The position numbers and the translations under genes are program-made. DNA of 11,577 bases from Akkermansia muciniphila (GTDB taxonomy: Bacteria > Verrucomicrobiota > Verrucomicrobiia > Verrucomicrobiales > Akkermansiaceae), in assembly GCA_945870545.1 (NCBI GenBank), contig CAMBTF010000022.1:1-11577 (forward strand). The letters run 5' to 3'. The notes beneath the pieces are model-generated. The model did not search any database, was not told where the DNA came from, and saw only the letters and a program-made list of their open reading frames with translations. Shown one piece after another: positions 7,043 through 11,577 of this stretch; the stretch's first letter is position 1; every line of letters starts with the position of its first letter.

Positions 7043-8482
7043 ATGAAACAACCATCGATGGAATTCGGGGAGAGCGTCCCCGTCGCAGAAGAGCCGCAAG
7101 ACCAAGCGCACGGCTCGATCCATGATGAGGGTGATTGGGGGAAAATCGCGGAGACCCTGCGCAAGTCCATCGGTGGTGATGCGTTCCAAAGATGGTTCGG
7201 AGCCGCTACCTGGGGCGGAGCCTCCAATGGCCAGGGAGCAGTGATCGTTCCCGGCGAAATCCACCAGGTCTGGATCGAGACGAACTACCTGCCCGAGCTT
7301 CTCTACGCAGCCAGCCAGGCTACCGAGGGGCTGCACAAGATCAACATCTTGGTCGCCGAAAACTCCGGGACGGGCGAAGCATCCATCGACGATTTTTCCG
7401 CCGCCGCTCCGCAAGTCCGCAAGGAAATGCCGGGCGAGATGCTCGACAAGCGCGCCGCCGCGGCTGGACTCAATCCCGGTTACACGTTCGAAAATTTCGT
7501 AGTCGGTGGCAACAGCCAGTTCGCCCACGCTGCGTGCGAGGCGGTGGCGACGAAACGCAGCGTCGGCTATAATCCGCTTTTCATCCACGGCGGTTCCGGC
7601 CTCGGGAAAACCCACCTCATGCACGCCATCGGCCGCGAGATTTTGCGCCGCCGCCCTGACTGCCGCGTGATCTACCTCACCTGCGAGAAATTCACCAACG
7701 AGTTCATCGAGGCGATCCGCAAAGGCGAGATCGAGAAGTTCCGCCGCCGCTACCGCAGCTCCGACGTGCTGCTCATAGACGACGTCCAGTTCCTCGCCGG
7801 CAAGGAGCGCTCGCAGGAGGAGTTTTTCCACACCTTCAACACCCTCCTCGACGGCCGCAACCAGGTCGTCCTCACCAGCGACCGCCCCGCCTGCGAGATC
7901 AAGAGCATCGAGCCGCGCCTCATCTCCCGCTTCGAGTGTGGCCTCGCCGTCGAGCTGCAGCCGCCGCAGATCGAGACCCGCATCGCCATCCTCCGGAAAA
8001 AAACGGCGGAGTGGAAAGTCTCCATCGACGAATCCGTGTTGCTATTCCTCGCCGAGAAAATCCGCTCGAATGTTCGGCGTCTTGAGGGCGCGCTCGTCCG
8101 CGTGGCCACCTTCGCCTCGCTCGCCGGTGAGAGCGTGTCTGTGCAGAAGGTCGAGCACCTGCTGCGGGATTTCATCCAGGAAGAGGCCAGCCGCCAGGTG
8201 ACCATCGATGGCATCCAGCGCGCCGTCGCGGAAACCTTTGACTTGCGCCTCGCCGACATGATCTCGCGCCGCCGCCCGGCCAGCATCGCCTTTCCCCGCC
8301 AGATCGCCATGTATCTGAGCCGCAGCCTCACCCACAACTCCCTCGTCGAGATCGGCGAGTCCTTCGGCGGGCGCGACCACGGCACGGTGATCCACGCCTG
8401 CAAGAAGGTCGTCTCGGAGTTGGAAAAGCAACCCGGCCTGCGGGAAAGGATCGAGCGGATCGAGCAGCAGTTACGGCGCTAG
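7043..8482 (+). CDS. dnaA: Chromosomal replication initiator protein DnaA
   Basis: DnaA binds DnaA boxes at the origin, opens the duplex as an ATP-bound filament and recruits the helicase. The 479-residue product has all four domains. Domain I includes WGKIAETLRKSIGGDAFQRWF (roughly residues 32-52), followed by a variable linker. The AAA+ core starts near YTFENFVVGGNSQFA (147-161), with Walker A GGSGLGKTH (Lys189), Walker B VLLIDDVQFL (Asp246, Asp247), sensor I LTSDRP, the arginine-finger region ISRFECGL (Arg296) and sensor II NVRRLEGAL (343-351). Domain IV ends with the DNA-binding signature GGRDHGTVIHACKK (442-455). ATG 7043 was chosen over the GTG at 6962, whose extra 27 residues do not resemble DnaA and would swallow part of the A/T-rich leader; ATG 7058 is another option. 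Unlike many bacteria, dnaN does not follow: the next gene is rpmE2. Confidence 0.97.
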   Translation: MKQPSMEFGESVPVAEEPQDQAHGSIHDEGDWGKIAETLRKSIGGDAFQRWFGAATWGGASNGQGAVIVPGEIHQVWIETNYLPELLYAASQATEGLHKINILVAENSGTGEASIDDFSAAAPQVRKEMPGEMLDKRAAAAGLNPGYTFENFVVGGNSQFAHAACEAVATKRSVGYNPLFIHGGSGLGKTHLMHAIGREILRRRPDCRVIYLTCEKFTNEFIEAIRKGEIEKFRRRYRSSDVLLIDDVQFLAGKERSQEEFFHTFNTLLDGRNQVVLTSDRPACEIKSIEPRLISRFECGLAVELQPPQIETRIAILRKKTAEWKVSIDESVLLFLAEKIRSNVRRLEGALVRVATFASLAGESVSVQKVEHLLRDFIQEEASRQVTIDGIQRAVAETFDLRLADMISRRRPASIAFPRQIAMYLSRSLTHNSLVEIGESFGGRDHGTVIHACKKVVSELEKQPGLRERIERIEQQLRR

Positions 8483-8502
8483 CAAGTAAACATCCTAAAA
8501 AC

Positions 8503-8530
8503 TTGACACCCCACCGATTTCCGCCAATTT
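8503..8530 (+). promoter_or_regulatory. Possible rpmE2 promoter
   Basis: A perfect TTGACA (8503-8508) lies in the 91-nt gap between dnaA and rpmE2. At a 16-bp spacing the downstream hexamer is CAATTT (8525-8530), a poor match to TATAAT. Only the -35-like element is persuasive. Confidence 0.25.
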
Positions 8531-8573
8531 CCCCGCCCCGCGCGTTGGAACGTGTGGCAACTACCAAACTCCC

Positions 8574-8843
8574 ATGAAAAAGGAACTTCATCCCCAATAC
8601 AATCCCGTCGTCTTCGTTGACATGACCACGGGCGCACGCTTCGTCACGAAATCGACCAAGTCCTCTGAGAAGAAGGAAGTCATCGACGGCGTCGAGCATT
8701 CCATCATCTCCGCCGGCATCACGTCGGATTCCCACCCGTTCTTCACCGGACAGAAACAGTTCGTCGATACCGAAGGCCGCATCGACAAGTTCCAAAAGCG
8801 TTTCGGAGCGGTCCGCCGCGTCGGCAAGCCCAAGGTCGGCTAA
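8574..8843 (+). CDS. rpmE2: 50S ribosomal protein L31 type B
   Basis: The 89-residue protein is a component of the large ribosomal subunit near the subunit interface. It begins MKKELHPQYNPVVFVDMTTG and contains SHPFFTGQKQFVDTEGRIDKF with the ending KRFGAVRR, all characteristic of L31. It has no cysteine and so lacks the zinc-binding CxxC of type A, which defines type B. In several bacteria type B paralogues are induced under zinc shortage; I see no clear Zur box here, and this may simply be the only L31 gene of the organism. It stands 91 nt after dnaA and is followed by two hairpins, the second a good terminator. Confidence 0.95.
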   Translation: MKKELHPQYNPVVFVDMTTGARFVTKSTKSSEKKEVIDGVEHSIISAGITSDSHPFFTGQKQFVDTEGRIDKFQKRFGAVRRVGKPKVG

Positions 8844-8849
8844 GCCACC

Positions 8850-8868
8850 GAACGGAAATGTTCCGTTC
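8850..8868 (+). terminator. Hairpin directly after rpmE2
   Basis: GAACGGAA (8850-8857) pairs perfectly with TTCCGTTC (8861-8868) around a 3-nt loop, 6 nt after the rpmE2 stop. It is not followed by a T run, so it is more likely an RNA stability element or an accessory to the stronger terminator just downstream. Confidence 0.45.
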
Positions 8869-8873
8869 CTCTC

Positions 8874-8932
8874 AAAAAACGGCGTCCCGCAATGCGTCCC
8901 GCAATGCGTCCCGCAATGGGTCGCCGTTTTTT
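8874..8932. terminator. Bidirectional intrinsic terminator shared by rpmE2 and the Uma2 gene
   Basis: AAAAAACGGCG (8874-8884) pairs perfectly with CGCCGTTTTTT (8922-8932), giving an 11-bp stem whose A/T end forms a T tract on both strands (TTTTTTT on plus, TTTTTT on minus). It sits between two convergent genes, so it can end both transcripts. The 37-nt loop is unusually long and is made almost entirely of tandem 12-bp repeats, described separately. Confidence 0.8.
8883..8918. repeat. Three perfect 12-bp tandem repeats inside the terminator loop
   Basis: The unit CGTCCCGCAATG occurs three times without a mismatch at 8883-8894, 8895-8906 and 8907-8918. The first two bases of copy 1 form part of the terminator stem. 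The unit junctions read CGCAATGCG, which can form small 3-bp hairpins, so the loop may itself be structured. Identical copies suggest recent duplication by slippage. Confidence 0.9.
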
Positions 8933-8948
8933 TGTATCAAGCCGTGAT

Positions 8949-9542
8949 CTATGCCGGCATTTCGGCGGTAAAAGTCACATTGCGGTAAATTTCGGAAAGC
9001 GGCACCGTGCAGTCCACCGACTCCAGCCTGAGTTCCGCGCCGGCGCCAGTGAGTAGCTGATAGATCCAGCGATCCCCCTCCTTCCGGTAAATCTCCACCG
9101 CCGCCTCTCCCTGCGAAACCAACACATACTCCCGCAAACTAGGCAAGGTCTGGTAATGAAAGAACTTTTTCCCGCGGTCATAAGATTCCGTGCTGGCGGA
9201 GAGGATCTCGATCACAAACTGAGGGTTCTTATAGGTGTCCTTGCGCTCGTCGTGGAAATCAAACCCGCCGCACAACCCTGATAGATCCGGGTAAAAATAA
9301 GCATCCGCTTCCTCAACCTGAACCCTCATGTCCGAACCCAAAATCTGGCAAGGGCGATCCAACATCTGGTTGCCGATCACCCGGTTGAGGTTACTTGAAA
9401 TGGTATTATGCTCCAGCGAAGCACCCGACATCGCATAAATTTCACCGCGCAGATACTCGCTTTTGAAATCGGCCTCCCGCTCCCATGCGAGGTATTGCTC
9501 ACCGGTTGGAAATCGTTTTTCAGCAGCTGACATGCGGAACAT
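8949..9542 (-). CDS. Uma2 family (DUF820) putative PD-(D/E)xK endonuclease
   Basis: The 197-residue protein matches the Uma2/DUF820 family (PF05685), predicted restriction-nuclease-fold proteins of unknown biological role that are often present in many copies per genome. Family marks are [13 protein letters not shown] (28-40), [14 protein letters not shown] (44-57), YFYPDLSGL (82-90, Asp86 a probable metal ligand), [18 protein letters not shown] (109-126, with Glu112 and Lys125 or Lys126 completing the active site) and [12 protein letters not shown] (133-144). All predicted catalytic positions are present, so it is likely intact. ATG 9542 was taken; ATG 9533, three codons later, is equally possible. 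No signal peptide or membrane segment is seen. No methylase or toxin-like partner lies next to it, so a restriction role is not supported here. It is convergent with rpmE2 and divergent from hisF (81-nt gap). Confidence 0.85.
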   Translation of the reverse strand: MFRMSAAEKRFPTGEQYLAWEREADFKSEYLRGEIYAMSGASLEHNTISSNLNRVIGNQMLDRPCQILGSDMRVQVEEADAYFYPDLSGLCGGFDFHDERKDTYKNPQFVIEILSASTESYDRGKKFFHYQTLPSLREYVLVSQGEAAVEIYRKEGDRWIYQLLTGAGAELRLESVDCTVPLSEIYRNVTFTAEMPA

Positions 9543-9588
9543 GTATCCCCGACCGCCACCGGAAACAACCCCGGAATCCGTTTCTTCA

Positions 9589-9618
9589 TTGAAGTTTGGG
9601 GTTTAAAATTTGAAGTTT
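9589..9618 (+). promoter_or_regulatory. Direct repeat and possible promoter upstream of hisF
   Basis: TTGAAGTTT occurs at 9589-9597 and again at 9610-9618, 21 bp apart (about two helical turns), flanking TAAAAT (9604-9609), which resembles a -10 box. The second copy ends 5 nt before the hisF GTG. If TAAAAT is the -10 box, the transcript would have a very short leader. A regulator site or a copy of a dispersed A/T repeat are both possible. Confidence 0.3.
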
Positions 9619-9623
9619 CGCCC

Positions 9624-10421
<798 letters not shown>

Positions 10422-10483
10422 CTTTGGCAATGGCGCGCCGCCACGATCCTTGCCCATCGTCCTAGATGCGCTAGCCTCGCGGC

Positions 10484-11278
10484 GTGAGAACCCTCGACAC
10501 CTGCCCGCAGCCGAACCTGATCCTTTCCTTCGATTTCGACGGGACACTGCATGATCCCGCCGGGACTCCGCCGGTGCCGGGCGAGTTTTTCGAGGAGATC
10601 CGCCGCCTGCGCGAAACGCGGGGCGCGGTGTGGGGCATCAATACTGGCCGCTCGATGCCGCATGTCGTGGAAGGTCTGATCGAAAGCCGGTTTCCTTTCC
10701 TACCGGATTGGGTGGTCGCCCGCGAGCGCGAGATCCATTTCCCGAACGACTTCGGACGCTTCCTGCCGCATACGGATTGGAACAAGCGTTGCGAGAAGGA
10801 TATCCACAAACTCTTCAAAAACTGCCGCAAGGTGCTGAAAAAAATCCGCCATGAGGTCGAGGAGCACACCGGCGCGCAATACATCGAGATGGATGGCGAG
10901 CCCGCCGGGTTGATCTCGCGCACCGAGGAGGAGATGGAATGGATCGTCGCTCACATCGCGCCCATGATGGCGGAGGTGCCAGAGCTCGGTTGGCAACGTA
11001 ACTCGATCTACCTGCGCTTTGGCCACCGGAACTACCAGAAAGGTAGTACTTTGACGGAGGTCGCGCGGCTGCACGGCCTCGGAACCGCGCAGACCTTCGC
11101 CGCCGGTGATAGCCACAACGACATCGAGATGCTTTCCGCCGCCCATTCGGGCTATGCTGCCTGCCCCGCCAACGCCGTGGGTGCGATCCGGGAAACCGTC
11201 GCCGCCCGGGGCGGGCTGATCACCCGCGCCGCCCGCGGATATGGCGTGGTCGAGGCGCTGCGGGCGTTTTTTCCATGA
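10484..11278 (+). CDS. HAD-superfamily phosphatase (Cof/HAD-IIB type)
   Basis: The 264-residue protein is a predicted magnesium-dependent phosphohydrolase acting through an aspartyl-phosphate; its substrate is unknown. All four HAD motifs are present: SFDFDGT (Asp17 nucleophile, Asp19), INTGRS (Thr54), the motif III lysine in QKGSTL (Lys186) and AGDSHNDIEML (Asp209, Asp213). About 130 residues between motifs II and III form a C2-type cap, as in sugar-phosphate phosphatases; a sucrose- or trehalose-phosphatase-like activity cannot be excluded but is not shown. GTG 10484 is the only plausible start, because an in-frame TAG lies at 10472-10474 and no other start codon comes between them and the DFDGT motif. 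It follows hisF by 62 nt, but a role in histidine synthesis (HisB/HisN-like) is not suggested by its motifs. It is convergent with the rhodanese gene, 11 nt apart. Confidence 0.88.
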   Translation: MRTLDTCPQPNLILSFDFDGTLHDPAGTPPVPGEFFEEIRRLRETRGAVWGINTGRSMPHVVEGLIESRFPFLPDWVVAREREIHFPNDFGRFLPHTDWNKRCEKDIHKLFKNCRKVLKKIRHEVEEHTGAQYIEMDGEPAGLISRTEEEMEWIVAHIAPMMAEVPELGWQRNSIYLRFGHRNYQKGSTLTEVARLHGLGTAQTFAAGDSHNDIEMLSAAHSGYAACPANAVGAIRETVAARGGLITRAARGYGVVEALRAFFP

Positions 11279-11289
11279 ACTCGGGGCGC

Positions 11290-11577
11290 TCAAAGCTTCC
11301 GGAACGCATCCATGCCGCCGGTGGCGTTGGTTACGTTCTCGAAACCGAGTGACATGAGGTATTCGCAGGCGCGGGCGGAGCGCATGCCGGCCTTGCAGTG
11401 AATGATGATCTCGGAATCCTTCGGCAATGCGTCCGCATGGGCGGGGATGGTCTGGAGCGGGATCAGCTTGGCTTGCGGGATGTGGTCGATCTCCCATTCC
11501 TCCTTTTCGCGGACATCGATGAGGAGGGCGTTGAGGTTCCCGGAGTCGAGGCGGGCTTTGAGTTCGGCGGGGGTGAT
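11290..11577 (-). CDS. Rhodanese-like domain protein (5' part outside window)
   Basis: Read on the minus strand, the frame is open from the window edge to TGA at 11290-11292, giving 95 C-terminal residues. The visible part is nearly a whole rhodanese domain: ITPAELKARLDSG, LLIDVREKEEWEIDHIPQA (CH2A-like motif), IIIHCKAGMRSARA with the active-site Cys at visible residue 61 (loop CKAGMR), and the ending TGGMDAFRKL. Single-domain rhodaneses carry sulfane sulfur from donors to acceptors; the domain is also fused to the C-terminus of MoeB/ThiF-type proteins, and which of these applies depends on sequence beyond the window. Confidence 0.9.
   Translation of the reverse strand: MTPAELKARLDSGNLNALLIDVREKEEWEIDHIPQAKLIPLQTIPAHADALPKDSEIIIHCKAGMRSARACEYLMSLGFENVTNATGGMDAFRKL

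Noticed and set aside
6811..7125. 104-codon open frame upstream of and overlapping the dnaA start
   Set aside because: Its composition changes along its length, it has no recognisable motif and it runs into dnaA in another frame; it is better explained as non-coding leader.
7034..7831. 265-codon open frame on the minus strand opposite dnaA
   Set aside because: It is antisense to the DnaA domain I-III coding region and shows no family motif.
8949..9542. Uma2-family gene as part of a restriction or defence system
   Set aside because: There is no methyltransferase, specificity subunit, antitoxin or mobile-element mark nearby; its neighbours are rpmE2 and hisF.
10484..11278. HAD phosphatase as the histidinol-phosphatase partner of hisF
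   Set aside because: It is a Cof-type HAD-IIB protein with a large C2 cap, unlike HisB or HisN, and the adjacency alone is weak evidence.

Overview
The window is about 11.6 kb of GC-rich bacterial chromosome. It holds ordinary housekeeping and central-metabolism genes: eight complete and two partial protein-coding genes, and no tRNA, rRNA, CRISPR array, insertion sequence or phage gene that I can recognise. The best guess for the source is a member of Verrucomicrobiota, or a related bacterium of the PVC/Bacteroidota-like space. The reasons are a eukaryote-type glycogen branching enzyme, a short GT35 phosphorylase homologue beside it, FabV, type-B L31, a dnaA without dnaN next to it, a Uma2-family gene and mostly weak Shine-Dalgarno sequences. 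This assignment is an inference from gene content, not a proof.

Layout from left to right. (1) The 3' part of fabV, enoyl-ACP reductase (+), cut by the window start. (2) A GT35 alpha-glucan phosphorylase homologue (+) facing a GH13 branching enzyme, glgB (-). The two are convergent and form a small glycogen locus with no glgA or glgC in view. (3) A sodium:solute symporter (+), divergent from glgB, with a perfect 13-bp inverted repeat in the gap ending 3 nt before the symporter start. (4) A 399-bp non-coding stretch with A/T tracts and DnaA-box-like motifs, then dnaA (+). (5) rpmE2, ribosomal protein L31 type B (+), convergent with a Uma2-family nuclease-like gene (-). They share a bidirectional hairpin terminator whose loop holds three perfect 12-bp tandem repeats. 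(6) hisF (+) of histidine biosynthesis, divergent from the Uma2 gene, then a HAD-superfamily phosphatase (+). (7) The 3' part of a rhodanese-domain protein (-), cut by the window end.

How the genes fit together: the phosphorylase homologue and glgB both act on alpha-glucan chains, and the symporter next door could supply a sugar, though its substrate cannot be read from sequence. The other genes (fatty acid elongation, replication initiation, ribosome, histidine) are unrelated housekeeping functions.

I did not find a convincing new multi-gene system. The observations most worth a second look are: the phosphorylase homologue has threonine where the pyridoxal-phosphate lysine of the GT35 family should be; the 13-bp inverted repeat between glgB and the symporter; the repeat-loaded bidirectional terminator; and the possible origin-like region upstream of dnaA.
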